Assembly (NCBI GenBank): GCA_933228675.1
Contig: OW121744.1
Coordinates: 22,519,536-22,583,535 of the forward strand
DNA length: 64,000 bases
Reading direction: 5' to 3'
DNA from: Stomorhina lunata
Lineage: Eukaryota; Arthropoda; Insecta; Diptera; Rhiniidae
Shown here: positions 1-13,009 of the stretch, piece by piece
Numbering within the stretch: the first letter of the stretch is position 1
How the letters are laid out: each line of letters begins with the position of its first letter
Translations under genes and position numbers: made by a program
The notes under the pieces: generated by a model
The model's input: the letters and a program-made list of their open reading frames with translations, nothing else
Told to the model about the DNA's origin: nothing
Databases searched by the model: none

Positions 1-254
1 GAAAATTTGCAATAGAAAATTTTTTTATCAAAAATTTTCCTATAGAAAATTATGTGATTAAAACTTTTTCTAGAGAATTTTCTATTGAAAATTTTTTTGA
101 TCAAAAATTTTTCTATAGAAAATTTTTTTATCAAAAATTTTTCTTAATAATTTTTCTATAAAATTTTTTTATCAAAAATTTTTCTATAGAAAATATTTTT
201 ATCAAAAATGTTTCTATTGAATATTTTTTTGTCAGAAATTTTCGTATCGAAAAT
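1..254 (-). repeat. AT satellite, 30-31-bp class, cut by the window edge
   Basis: Degenerate tandem copies of a unit containing TTTTCTATAGAAAA followed by a T-run and ATCAAAAA. This is the reverse orientation of the GATAAA-type arrays seen later in the window. The array runs off the left edge, so its full size is unknown. Confidence 0.85.
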
Positions 255-1556
255 GGAAAAGCAAATATTGTGTAACATACCTTAGGGATTTTTAAAATAT
301 TTCATTTTGCAAAAAGTTTTATAAAATTTGATATCTAAACATATCCGTTTGTTTGTCAAAACATTTGTTTAAATGAATTTTTATTTTTACTATTTGGAAC
401 CTTTTGACAAATAAGTTAGAATGTAGTGAACTTTATATTTTATATATTAATTAGGTTATCTTAAAAGTATGCTACACAAATGTTTCTGAAATATCTTACA
501 TTTCGATCGATATTGATAGTCGATTTAACCCTCGGTTTTAGGTTCTATTGGGTTAATTACCATAGGATTGAATTGTATTTTAATCGTAGGCAGGATTTTC
601 CTGAGTATATATCTGAAAATAATCTGAAAGACCTAAAAAGATACCTTCATTAAAAAAAGTCTTTACCTTATCACATAAGTAAGTCTAGTATAAATATAAG
701 GAAAACTTATAAAATTATTGAGAATTGGTTCTTGTAGGACATTATAAAGTCAGTATCTACCAAACACATTCCCATTTTAGAGAAGAAAAACCATTGAATG
801 TTAATAAGATGATACCCAAAAAAAGCTAATCATCACATCCTACAAGTATCTAACAATTTCTATTAATCTTCCAAATAAAATACATAGAAGATCTAATAAA
901 AATCTATTTCAAAATTAATGAGCCGTAAAACAAATCAATTTGAAATAAAGGATGACTATTTTATACGTATTAAATAAATTGACAGCAATAAAAGTTAAAA
1001 ATTTATAAAATTTAATCTGGCGAAAACAAAAATTAAGTTTTAAACAATAAAATTTAAATTAAATTTAACAAAACGATTTAATTTAATAGAACATTTAAAA
1101 CATTTTGGAAACAATAATGTCAAAATATTGCTGACATTTCGGTGATAACAAAAAAGTGAGTGAAAAAGGGGGAAAAGGCAGAGAAGTGGTTGTAATGAAA
1201 TGTCAATAGTTGTGAGAAAAGTCAATGTTTATGCTACGCGTTAGGTATTAGAGCATGAAAAAAAATATCAAATTAAATGTTAGTACACTCAAAAAAATTT
1301 ATTGTTTACAACCTATGAGTAACAATATGAAATTTTTGCCTTTTTTTTTGTAATTAATATTTAAAAAAATTCAACTTTAAAGAAATAGAAATAGAAATTT
1401 CTATTTTTTCAAAAAAAAGATAGTATTTTCTTATTTTGTGATGTAAATAACTCTAAAAATGTTAATCACACAAAAATCTTCTGTAAGCATGTCTTAAAGC
1501 CAAATGTTTTCTTAATCCATCGAGATACTTTTTAGTTAAATTGGACATATCGTTTT
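255..1556. other. AT-rich spacer without recognisable gene
   Basis: Low-complexity AT-rich sequence with A and T runs. I see no open frame of useful length, no RNA gene and no clear repeat family. A short minus-strand frame at 1040-1225 has no recognisable features and is probably chance. Confidence 0.6.
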
Positions 1557-4500
1557 CAAGATATGGTAATTTTCCAAAAATTTCCTATAAATAGTCAATT
1601 TTCGGAAAATTTCCTATAAATAGTCAATTTTCGAAAAATTTCCTATAAATAGTCAATTTTCCAAAAATTTCCTATAAATAGTCAATTTTCGAAAAATTTC
1701 CTATAAATGGTAAATCTTCGAAAAATTTACTATAAATAGTCAATTTTCGAAAAATTTCCTATATATAGTCAATTTTTGGAAAATTTCCTATAAATAGTCA
1801 ATTTTCGAAAAATTTCCTATAAATAGTCAATTTTCGAAAAATTTCCTATAGATAGTCAATTTTCGAAAATTTTCCTATATATAGTCAATTTTTGGAAAAT
1901 TTCCTATAAATAGTCAATTTTCGAAAAATTTCCTATAAATAGTCAATTTTCGAAAAATTTCCTATAGATAGTCAATTTTCGAAAAATTTCCTATAAATAG
2001 TCAATTTTCAAAAAATTTCCTATAGGTAGTCAATTTTCGAAAAATTTCCTATAAATAGTCAATTTTCGAAAAATTTACTATAAATAGTCAATTTTCGAAA
2101 AATTTCCTATAAATAGTCAATTTTCGAAAAATTTCCTATAAATAGTCAATTTTCGAAAAATTTCCTATAAATAGTCAATTTTCGAAAAATTTCCTATAAA
2201 TAGTCAATTTTCGTAAAATTTCCTATAAATAGTCAATTTTCGAAAAATTTCCTATAAATAGTCAAATTTCAAAACATATACTAAAAAGTCAAATTTCGAA
2301 AAACTTCCTATAAATAGTAAATTTTCGAAAAATTTCCTATAAATAGTCAATTTTCGAAAAATTTCCTATAAATAATCAATTTTCGAAAAATTTCCTTAAA
2401 TAGTCAATTTTCGAAAAATTTTCTATAAATAGTCAATTTTCGAAAAATTTCCTATGCATGTCAATTTTCGAAAAATTTTCTATATATAATCAATTTTCGA
2501 AAAATTTCCTATAAATAATCAATTTTCGAAAAATTTCTTATAAATAATCATTTTTCGAAAAATTTACTATAAATAAAAAATTTTCGAAAATGTTCCTCTA
2601 AATAGTCAATTTTCGAAAAATTTCCCATAAATAATCAATTTTCGAAAAATTTCCTATAAATAGTCAATATTCGAAAAATTTCCTATAAATAGTCAATATT
2701 CGAAAAATTTCCTATAAATAGTAAATTTTCGAAATATGTGCTACAAATAGAAAATTTTCGAAAAATTTCCTATAAATTGTCAATTTTCGAAAAATTTCCT
2801 ATAAATAGTCAATTTTCGGAAAATTTCCTATAAATAGTCAATATTCGAAAAATTTCCTATAAATAGTAAATTTTCGAAAAATTTCCTAAAAATAGTAAAT
2901 TTTCGAAAAATTTCTTTTAAATAGTCAATTTTCGAAAAATTTCCTATAAATAGTCAATTTTCGAAAAATTTCCTATAAATAGTCAATTTTCCAAAAATTT
3001 CCTATAAATAGTCAATTTTCGAAAAATTTCCTATAAATGGTAAATCTTCGAAAAATTTACTATAAATAGTCAATTTTCGAAAAATTTCCTATATATAGTC
3101 AATTTTTGGAAAATTTCCTATAAATAGTCAATTTTCGAAAAATTTCCTTAAATAGTCAATTTTCGAAAAATTTCCTATAAATAGTCAATTTTCGAAAAAT
3201 TTCCTATAAATAGTCAATTTTCGAAAAATTTCCTATAAATAGTCAATTTTCCAAAAATTTCCTATAAATAGTCAATTTTCGAAAAATTTCCTATAAATGG
3301 TAAATCTTCGAAAAATTTACTATAAATAGTCAATTTTCGAAAAATTTCCTATATATAGTCAATTTTTGGAAAATTTCCTATAAATAGTCAATTTTCGAAA
3401 AATTTCCTATAAATAGTCAATTTTCGAAAAATTTCCTATAGATAGTCAATTTTCGAAAATTTTCCTATATATAGTCAATTTTTGGAAAATTTCCTATAAA
3501 TAGTCAATTTTCGAAAAATTTCCTATAAATAGTCAATTTTCGAAAAATTTCCTATAGATAGTCAATTTTCGAAAAATTTCCTATAAATAGTCAATTTTCA
3601 AAAAATTTCCTATAGGTAGTCAATTTTCGAAAAATTTCCTATAAATAGTCAATTTTCGAAAAATTTACTATAAATAGTCAATTTTCGAAAAATTTCCTAT
3701 AAATAGTCAATTTTCGAAAAATTTCCTATAAATAGTCAATTTTCGAAAAATTTCCTATAAATAGTCAATTTTCGAAAAATTTCCTATAAATAGTCAATTT
3801 TCGTAAAATTTCCTATAAATAGTCAATTTTCGAAAAATTTCCTATAAATAGTCAAATTTCGAAACATATACTAAAAAGTCAAATTTCGAAAAACTTCCTA
3901 TAAATAGTAAATTTTCGAAAAATTTCCTATAAATAGTCAATTTTCGAAAAATTTCCTATAAATAATCAATTTTCGAAAAATTTCCTTAAATAGTCAATTT
4001 TCGAAAAATTTTCTATAAATAGTCAATTTTCGAAAAATTTCCTATGCATGTCAATTTTCGAAAAATTTTCTATATATAATCAATTTTCGAAAAATTTCCT
4101 ATAAATAATCAATTTTCGAAAAATTTCTTATAAATAATCATTTTTCGAAAAATTTACTATAAATAAAAAATTTTCGAAAATGTTCCTCTAAATAGTCAAT
4201 TTTCGAAAAATTTCCCATAAATAATCAATTTTCGAAAAATTTCCTATAAATAGTCAATATTCGAAAAATTTCCTATAAATAGTCAATATTCGAAAAATTT
4301 CCTATAAATAGTAAATTTTCGAAATATGTGCTACAAATAGAAAATTTTCGAAAAATTTCCTATAAATTGTCAATTTTCGAAAAATTTCCTATAAATAGTC
4401 AATTTTCGGAAAATTTCCTATAAATAGTCAATATTCGAAAAATTTCCTATAAATAGTAAATTTTCGAAAAATTTCCTAAAAATAGTAAATTTTCGAAAAA

Positions 4501-4710
4501 TTTCTTTTAAATAGTCAATTCTCGAAAAATTCCTTTAAATAGTCAATTTTCGAAAAATTTTCTATAAATAGTCAGTTTTCGAAAAATTTCCTATAAATAG
4601 TAAATTTTCGAAAAATTTCCTATAAATAGTCAATTATTGAAAAATTTTCAATAAATATTCAATTTTCAAAATATGCCCTACAAATAGTCAATTTTCAAAA
4701 AATTTAGATT
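1557..4710 (+). repeat. 29-bp satellite array with 1,590-bp higher-order duplication
   Basis: More than 100 tandem copies of a 29-bp unit containing CCTATAAATAGTCAATTTTC. For example, TTTCCTAT recurs at 2103 and 2132. Diagnostic variant monomers recur at a fixed 1,590-bp offset: a CCTATGCATGTC variant at about 2451 and 4041, an ACATATACTAAAAAG variant at about 2273 and 3863, and a CAAATAGAAAATTTTCG variant at about 2745 and 4335. This shows a large block duplicated in tandem after the array formed. A third, partial copy starts near 2992. The same monomer occurs inverted at 50640-52365 and briefly at 54003-54205. Confidence 0.97.
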
Positions 4711-5769
4711 TTACTAACATTTTTCATTGAGTGTACTTGAATTTGAATGTGTGTGTCTTTTGCAGATGATAATTACAGTTAGGAATTTACCTAAAACATT
4801 ACATGACATGACAAAACAAAAAACAATAATCATTATAAGTTGTTTTAACATTATGATTTGTTGTTGTTGTTGTTTTAGTTATTGTTTCAGTTATTTTTGT
4901 ACTATTCAAACACATTAACACCTTTTTTTGTATTTTTTTTTTTTTTTGTCAATTTTGATTTTCTTCACTAACGGATGTAGGCGCAATTTCCTGCGTGTAC
5001 GTGCGCAAGCATGATGAAGTGCGAATAGGAAAAAGACTTTTGTTTTTGCACAGATTCAGGCCTGTGAACCGTATTACCGGTTTCAATTATTTTTTTTTCC
5101 ATCTTCTCTTCATTTTTCATTACATTTTGCGTGATTTTGTCTTTCCCTTATTATTGACACCGCCTTAAGTGATAAAAACTTCAGGAAATTTTAACAATGT
5201 CATCATTATAGTCATCAGCAGAAGAAGAAGCTCTGAGTTCTTCAGACTCATTACATGAACTCGTACTTTTACCGTAATTTACTCAGATATTTACATGTAG
5301 ATAGAGCATGTATGTGTATGAAGTACATCATATGTATGTATATTTATATTTACATACGAGTACATACAATATTAATAAATAAAATATGAGACAAATTTTA
5401 AATCTTAAATCAAAAGGTAAGTTCAGAAACAGAGTACAATATAAAGATATTTAATTATTATTTCGGTGCCTTATGTAAAATACAAAATTTTCTTTAAAAT
5501 ACATTAATAATCTTAAAGTATTTGCCTTGTGTGAACAAAGCTTAAGATATTCCAACTTTATGCCAAAAGCTATAGTAAAGTCTTAATATTTAATAGCTTA
5601 AGGATGGTAAAAACATTTTTTTTTTTATTTTAATCCTTGATATTTAAGTAAAGGTAAACATTTTTAAATCAAATGTAGACTTTAGCTGTTCTTTGAAGTC
5701 TCAAGGATTATATGACCAATTTATTGATAAGTTTTAATTAGTGATGGGCACATAATATTAACTCTTACC
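4711..5769. other. Unique AT-rich spacer
   Basis: Non-satellite sequence between two arrays. It holds a short GTT microsatellite near 4858-4877 and a T-run near 4921-4948. A 63-codon plus-strand frame at 4727-4918 resembles nothing I know and is probably chance. No gene or RNA is supported. Confidence 0.55.
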
Positions 5770-8700
5770 ACTTCGCATTTCTATAGAAATTTTTCGATAA
5801 AAAATTTTTCTATAGAAAATTATTTGATTGTAAAGTTTTCGATTAAAAAATTTTCTATACAATTTTTTTTATTTGAAAAAAAAAAAATCAATCGTAATTT
5901 TTTTTGTTCAAAATTTTTTTAATTTAAAAAATGTTCAAAATTTTAATAGAAAATATTGCGATTAAAAAAATTTTGTAATAGCAAAATTTTCAATAAAAAT
6001 GCCTATAGAAAATTTTTCAATAAAAGTGTTCATAGAAATTTTTTCATTTAAAAATTTTCTATAAAAGGTTTTTTGTTTCAAAATTTTCTGTAGAAATTTT
6101 TTCGTTAAAAATGCTTTATTATAGAATATTTTATAAAAACATTTTTAAGAATTTCTATAAAATTTTTATGGTTTAAAAAATTTTTCATGGAAATTTTTTT
6201 TGTACGAAATTTTCTTCTTTTACAATTTTTGTAAAGAAAATTTTTTGTTTAAAAATTTTTTTCTTTAAAAAAATTTTTATGGAATTTTATTTGTAAATAA
6301 AAACCCTTAAATGTTCTTTTTACAAAAAAAAGAGTTTATAGAAATTTTTTTGTTAAAATTTTAAGAAAATTTTTCGTTAAAATAAATTTTCTATAGAAAA
6401 TATTTTATTAAAAAATTTTTCTTTAGAAAATTTTTCCATAAATAATTTTTTGATTATAAAATTTTAGATTAAAAAATTTTTAATTTAATTTTTTTTTTCG
6501 TTTTAAAACTTGTTTTAAAACTTTTTTTATTTCTATAGAAAATATTTTAGTTAACAAATTTTTCAGTAGAAAATTTGTCATTTAAGTTGTTTATAGAAAT
6601 TTTTCGTTTAAAATATTTTCTATAAAAAATTTTTCTTTTAAAAAATTTCACTTAAAAAATTTTCTATAGAAAGTTTTTCGTTTAAAAAATTTTCTATAGA
6701 CAGTTTTTCGTTTAAAAAATTGTCTGTAAAATTTTTTCTATTAAGAAATTTTACTATGCATTTACATTTGCCAAACATTTTTCTATAGAAATTACTTCGA
6801 AGAACACATTTTTTCTTTAAAAATTTTCTATAGAAATTGTTTTGTTTAAAAAATTTCTACAAAAATTTTTTTGTTTAAAAAATTTTATATAGAAATTTTT
6901 CTCCACAAAATTTTTCGTTAACAAATTTTTTGTAGAAAAATTGTGCAAAGAAAATTTTTCTTAAAAAAATTTTTCTATAGAAAATTTTTCTTTAAAAAAA
7001 TTTTTCTATAGAAAATTTTTCTTTAAAAAAATTTTTCTATAGAAAATTTTTCTATTGAAAAATTTTCGTTAAAAAAATTTTTCTATAGAAAAATTTTCGT
7101 TAAAAAAATTTTTCTATAGAAAAATTTTCGTTAAAAAAATTTTTCTATAGAAAAATTTTCGTCAAAAAAAAATTTTTCTATAGAAAAATTTTCGTTAAAA
7201 AAATTTTTCTAAAGAAAAATTTTCCTATAGAAAAATTTTCGTTAAAAAAATGTTTCTTTAGAAAAATTTTCGTTAAAAAAAATTTTTCTATAGAAGAATT
7301 TTCGTTAAAAAAATTTTTCTATACAAAAATTTTCGTTAAAAAAATTTTCGTGAAAAAAAATTTTCTATAGAAAAATTTTCGTGAAAAAAAATTTTCTATA
7401 TAAAAATTTTCGTTAAAAAAATGTTTCTATATAAAAATTTTCGTTAAAAAAATTTTTCTTTAGAAAAATTTTCGTTAAAAAAATTTTCGTGAAAAAAATT
7501 TTTCTATAAAAAAATTTTCGTTAACAAAATGTTTCTATAGACAAATTTTCTATAGAATATTTTTCTATAGAAAAATTTTAGTTAAAGAAATTTTTCTATA
7601 GAAAATTTTCGTTAACAAAAATTTTCTATAGAAAAATTTTCGTTAAAAAATTTTTCGATAGAAAAATTTTCGTTATAAAAATTTTTCGATAGAAAAATTT
7701 TCGTTAAAAAAATTTTTCGATAGAAAAATTTTCGTTAAAAAAATTTTTCGATAGAAAAATTTTCGTTAAAAAAATTTTTCGATAGAAAAATTTTCGTTAA
7801 AAAAATTTTTCGATAGAAAAATTTTCGTTAAAAAAATTTTTCGATAGAAAAATTTTCGTTAAAAAAATTTTTCGATAGAAAAATTTTCGTTAAAAAAATT
7901 TTTCTATAGAAAAATTTTCGTTAAAAAAATTTTTCTATAGAAAAATTTTCGTTAAAAAAATTTTTCTATAGAAAAATTTTCGTTAAAAAAATTTTTCTAT
8001 AGAAAAATTTTCGTTAAAAAAATTTTTCTATAGAAAAATTTTCGTTAAAAAAATTTTTCTATAGAAAAATTTTCGTTAAAAAATTTTTCTATACATCTTT
8101 TTTATAGAAAAATTTTAGTTAAAAAAATTTTTCTATAGAAAAATTTTCTATAGAAAAATTTTCGTTAAAAAATTTTTCGATAGAAAAATTTTCGTTAAAA
8201 AAATTTTTCTACAGAAAAATTTTCGTTAAAAAAATTTTTCTATAGAAAAATTTTCGTTAAAAAAATTTTTCTATAGAAAAATTTTCGTTAAAAAAATTTT
8301 TCTATAGAAAAATTTTCGTTAAAAAAATTTTTCTATAGAAAAATTTTCGTTAAAAAAATTTTTCTATAGAAAAATTTTCGTTAAAAAAATTTTTCTATAG
8401 AAAAATTTTCGTTAAAAAAATTTTTCTATAGAAAAATTTTCGTTAAAAAAATTTTTCTATAGAAAAATTTTCGTTAAAAAAATGTTTCTATAGAAAAATT
8501 TTCGTTAAAAAATTTTTTCGTTAAAAAAATTGTCGTTAAAAAAATTTTCGTGAAAAAAATTTTTCTATAAAATAATTTTCGTTAACAAAATGTTTCTATA
8601 GAAAAATTTTCTATAGAATATTTTTCTATAGAAAATTTTTTCTTTAGAAAATTTTTCTTTAAAAAAAATTTTTCTTTAAAAAAATTTTTCTATAGAAAAA

Positions 8701-9560
8701 TTTTCGTAAAAAAAATTTTTCTATAGAAAAATTTTCGTTAAAAAAATTTTTCTATAGAAAAATTTTCGTTAAAAAAATTTTTCTATAGAAAAATTTTCGT
8801 TAAAAAAATTTTTCTATAGAAAAATTTTCGTTAAAAAAATTTTTCTATAGAAAAATTTTCGTTAAAAAAATTTTTCTATAGAAAAATTTTCGTTAAAAAA
8901 ATGTTTCTATAGAAAAATTTTCGTTAAAAAAATTTTTCTATAGAAAAATTTTCGTTAAAAAAATTTTTCTATCGAAAAATTTTTGTTAAAAAAATTTTCG
9001 TTAAAAAAATTTTCGTGAAAAAAATTTTTCTATAAAAAAATGTTTCTATAGAATATTTTTCTTTAAAAATTTTTTTTCTCTAAAAAAATTTTTCTATAGA
9101 AAACTTTTCGTTAAAAAAATTTTTCTATTACAAATTTTTCGTTAAAAAAATTTTTCTATTAAAAATTTTTCTATAAAATTTTTTTCTATAGAAAATTTTT
9201 CTTTAAAAAAAAATTTTTCTATAAAAAACTTTTCGTTAAAAAAAATTTTTCTTTAAAAAATTTTTCGTTATAAAACATTTTTTTAAGGAAAAAATTAAAA
9301 AAGAAAATTTTTCTTTAAAAAAATTTTTCTATGGAAAATTTTTCTGTAAAAAGATTTTTTATAGAAAATTGTTCTTTAAAAAAATTTTTCTACTAAAAAA
9401 TTTTCGCTAAAAAAATTTTTCTTAAAAAAATTTGTATTTAATAAAATTTTTCTATATATATATTTTTCTTTAAAAAAAATTTTTCATTGAAAAATATTTT
9501 TCGTTGAAAAACATTTTTCGTTGAAAAAAAATTTTGTATAGAAAATTTCTTTAAATTTTT
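5770..9560 (+). repeat. 31-bp AT satellite array (CGTTAAA type)
   Basis: The array is degenerate at its left side (5770-6940) and regular from about 6950 to 9060, where CTATAG recurs every 31 bp (for example 7935 and 7966). The unit carries the palindromic core TTTTTCTATAGAAAAA and a TTTTCGTTAAAAAAA segment. A block of CGATAG variants lies at about 7650-7890. A variant cluster with CGTGAAAA recurs at 7488, 8549 and 9014, offsets of 1,061 and 465 bp, showing block duplications. Both edges are more diverged than the centre. Confidence 0.96.
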
Positions 9561-10226
9561 TTGTTATTGAATGTTTGCCTATCATGGCTGTAGGGTACTT
9601 CCTTTCATTTCCCTCTAATCTGAGCTTCATTGCCGCTGTACAAATAATCATATCTCATACTCAAATAAAATTGAAATCTATAGAACAATACGGCCGACTA
9701 ACGTTATCACAGGGGTAGTGAAAACACACACCATCATTTCGTCGCCACATGAATGCTCCTTTGTTGTTTTTTATTCAATGATCCCCATCACACTTGCCAC
9801 ATCTTTCCCTTCCATTGTTTCGGCATTGGCATTTCATGGTGATTTTCAGTACCAAATTCAGCTCAAATATCTCTCTGTTATGGATTACAAAAAAAAAAAA
9901 AAAAAAGAAATGTATGCGAATACATTTTACATCAACACATCATGTTCCAGTGAAAACTCCTGGGCGAATAATAATTTCATATTTTTTATTTAATTATTTT
10001 CCATTACAAATGGTTTTGTCCTCCTACTAATGCTGTAGAATTTTCGTTTTAGATACCCTACTCAAGACTATCGTTTGAAATAATATTATTTGTTTCCATT
10101 CGACTGTATATTTGTTCGTTTTGATGACTGTTTTTCGGCAATCGGTCCATATTTAGCTTGCATCTATAACATTTTGGGTGATTTAAAGGTACATATGTTG
10201 GATGCTGATGTATAGTCTTAGTTATA
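9561..10226. other. Spacer without recognisable gene
   Basis: Mixed-composition sequence with a 17-base A-run near 9890. Two overlapping plus-strand frames (9718-9993 and 9794-10030) run through the A-run and encode lysine strings. No domain is recognisable and I do not support a gene. Confidence 0.55.
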
Positions 10227-11698
10227 TAGTACCTGGTAGACCGAGCCTTGCTCGGAGCTTTATGATAAGCATTTTGAGGAAAATTTTAAAGTTTTTATAT
10301 ATTTTATATTATAAAGTGCTAAAATAAATTTAGAGGAAAGACATTGTAGAAATATTCAGTTAATTTTGAATTATTTGATTTATTTTGTCCGACCAACACA
10401 TAGTTTGCATAGTTTACAGTTTAACTCATTTTGAATAATTTTGGAAATTATTCATATCAACAGAAACCTCTGTCGACTCATGCGCAACAACTTTGCTAAA
10501 GATTATAGTCTGATCAAATGCACAGTTTACGATTTAATTCATTTTGAGTAGTTTTCTGTGGCGCCACCTGTCGGACTTTGCTTATTCCAATTCATAAACC
10601 TTCTTCGGCTTATCCGTAACAACTTTGCTGAAGATTATAGCATGATTAAATGTACAGCATACGATTAAATTGACTTTGAGTAAATTTCAGTAGCGCCACC
10701 TGTCGAAATTTCTTCATACCAACTAAGAAACCTTCGTCGGCTCATGTGCAACAACTTTGCTAAAGATTGTAGCATGATTAAATGTACAGATTACGATTAA
10801 ATTGACTTTGAGTAAGTTTCTGTAGCGCCACCTGTCGGAAATTATTCATACCAACTAAAAAGCCTTCGTCGGCTCCGCGCTATACTTTGCTAAAGATCAT
10901 AGCATGATCAAATGTACAGTTTACGATTTAATTAATTTTTAGTAATTTTCAGTGGCGCCATCTGTCGGAAATTAGTCTTATCAACTTTAAAACCTTCGCC
11001 GGCTTATCCGCAACATCTTCGCTAAAGAGCATAACACAATTAAATTCACAGTTTACTATTCTATAAAGAACATACATACAGACAAACATTCATTTGTTTA
11101 AAATAATACTAATTTTTCCCCCTTTTTATTCCCTAATTTCTAAAAGTTCCATATGTATATTTAGTACTTTTTTGGTGCCAATTGAATTCGGTACATTTTT
11201 TTAAAACGCATTTAACATAATGTATAATGTTCCTATTCATATTACTTTGGAGATGTTAAGTTATCATTTAATCCCTTTTTTACCCATTTTGGCTCCAAAA
11301 TCAAAAAAGTACCAAATACGTGTTTCATGTTTTTTTACATCTATTGATTGCAGTACCAAGTTTCTTTCTATATTCTTTAGTTTAAAATATAAGAGTGGGT
11401 TAAAAAGGTGCCAAAAAAACTATTTTCACCCTTTTTTACCCCCTATCGGACATAGTTTCAAAAAAGTACCAAACACCTGTCCGCTTATTTTCAAAGCTGC
11501 TTAAAACGTAATTTTAATTTTGTTTCTATACCTATTACTTTAGGAGACGTAGCGTTTTCGATTTTTTCCACTTTTTACCCGTTTTTACCCTCTTAGAGGT
11601 AAAAGTTCCAAAAGTTCCTTCTTCTTCGACCTATACATCAAAAAAGATACCCACTGTCCAAATTTTATCAAAATCGTTAGAGCCGTTTTCGAGATAGC

Positions 11699-11775
<77 letters not shown>
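10227..11775 (+). repeat. Dispersed repeat with 131-bp tandem units and (TA)n end, copy 1
   Basis: Starts near a small hairpin (CCGAGCCTTGCTCGG, about 10239-10253). Tandem units follow over about 10400-11060. The motif GCGCCACCTGTCGG or close variants recurs at 10561, 10693, 10825 and 10955, giving a period of about 131 bp. Each unit also has an ACTTTGCTAAAGAT-like segment. The stretch 11100-11700 follows, then a TA tract. The whole arrangement returns reverse-complemented at 58371-59450, so this is an interspersed element family, not a local oddity. Frames inside it (for example 11220-11504) are partly preserved between copies but broken, so no protein is claimed. Confidence 0.85.
11704..11773. 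repeat. (TA)n microsatellite
   Basis: About 35 uninterrupted TA dinucleotides directly after GATAGCCATTC. The inverted copy of the surrounding repeat has a shorter TA tract at the same place (58376-58407), so the tract belongs to the repeat family. Confidence 0.98.
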
Positions 11776-11777
<2 letters not shown>

Positions 11778-12580
11778 TATTGCTCGTTTAAGAATATAAG
11801 ATTCGCCATTCTATTTTTTGTCTTCTGCTTTGATTTCAGTATTGTAGGGTATCATAATGTGTCGGTTTTGACCAACTATACTTTCTTACTTTACATATTT
11901 TTTCTTTGTAGCAAAACAATTTTAGCCGAAAATTGTTGGTAATATTTGCATAGGGCATAGAATATTTTGCCACTTTGGTGTTTTGTTGCGTTTTTAGCTC
12001 TGGCTATTGGTCTACTATAAACGTAGTACAGAAGAACAATATCAATAATTATTGCACTTGAAAAGCGTAGAAATTTCGTGTATCAAAATAAATGAATTTA
12101 TTTGCTAAATAGAATCCCAGCGAAATTTTTCAGTACCAAATAATGAAATAAACTGCAAAAATATTAAATACTACTTACTCGTTAGATATGTAAGACATTA
12201 TATTAAAATGGTGATATTATCGATCAAATTCTAAGAAGTAGGGACTTTAGAAAACAACTTCACTTAACACTTTTTATTTTTTTTAGAAGATTTTAAAGAA
12301 AATTTAGTCATAATGGTGTTTTTTTATTTTCTTTTAAAAATAGACTCACGGCCATTTTTAAAAGATTTTGAACAAAAATTAGTATTTGAATTTTGTTAAA
12401 TAAAAAGGCATTTAAAAAACCTTACTTAAGCAATAATTTTAAGCATAAAAATACCCATTCCTGGTAGGATTTGAACCCAGGCAGTTTTTTATTCAAATTC
12501 GAATTCATAATAATTACTTACTGTAATAACTTATAAGTTATTGGGACGGTATGTTATAGTAAATACATATAATATAATCA
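11776..12580. other. Spacer with a dispersed-repeat end
   Basis: At about 11847-11905 there is GGGTATCATAATGTGTCGG, then a stretch ending in ACTATACTTTCTTACTT. This resembles the ends of the GTCY-type repeats at 42982, 62456 and 29325. The rest is AT-rich with no gene that I can support. Confidence 0.5.
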
Positions 12581-12752
12581 GGAGTAGGCAGCCCATACCA
12601 CCAGTAGCCGATAAATTTTATGTAATTTTCGTAAATACCACGATCATTAATAAGACTAGTGAAAATGAGTATTAAAATCATTCAGTTGGAATTTAGATGT
12701 TAAAAGAGTTGGTTGGTGCCGCTTTGTTAAAGAAAAGACAAAAACAAAATAG
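12581..12752 (+). repeat. Dispersed sequence R, copy 1 (satellite-flanking)
   Basis: Begins around GGCAGCCCATACCACCAG and runs through TTTTCGTAAATACCACGATC to AAAGAAAAGACAAAAACAAAAT. Near-identical copies lie at 53112-53290 (same strand) and 19246-19381 (opposite strand, more diverged). Each sits next to a CTATAG satellite array, which suggests R is the left end of an element that contains satellite. Confidence 0.85.
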
Positions 12753-13009
12753 GAAAGAAACAAATCAATATCCAATTTATAGCAACAAAATACATGGTTC
12801 GAGAGAACAAAGAAATATAATCTCGAACATTGTTGCCACTATACTATTATTTTTGTAAACATTGGGAATATTTTTGTAAATTTTGGGAATATTTTTCAAA
12901 GCAAAACAAAATAAATTTTTAAATTAAACATTTTTAGATTTATATCTAAAAAAATAGATATTTTCGAACCAAACATTTTGTTATAGAAAAATTTTAAATA
13001 AAAGTTTAT

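Noticed and set aside
11585..11776. Minus-strand frame with IYIYIY repeat
   Set aside because: Translation of the TA microsatellite.
12450..12485. tRNA or SINE head suggested by GGATTTGAACCCAGG
   Set aside because: Resembles a reversed T-arm only; no other tRNA parts or A/B boxes with correct spacing.
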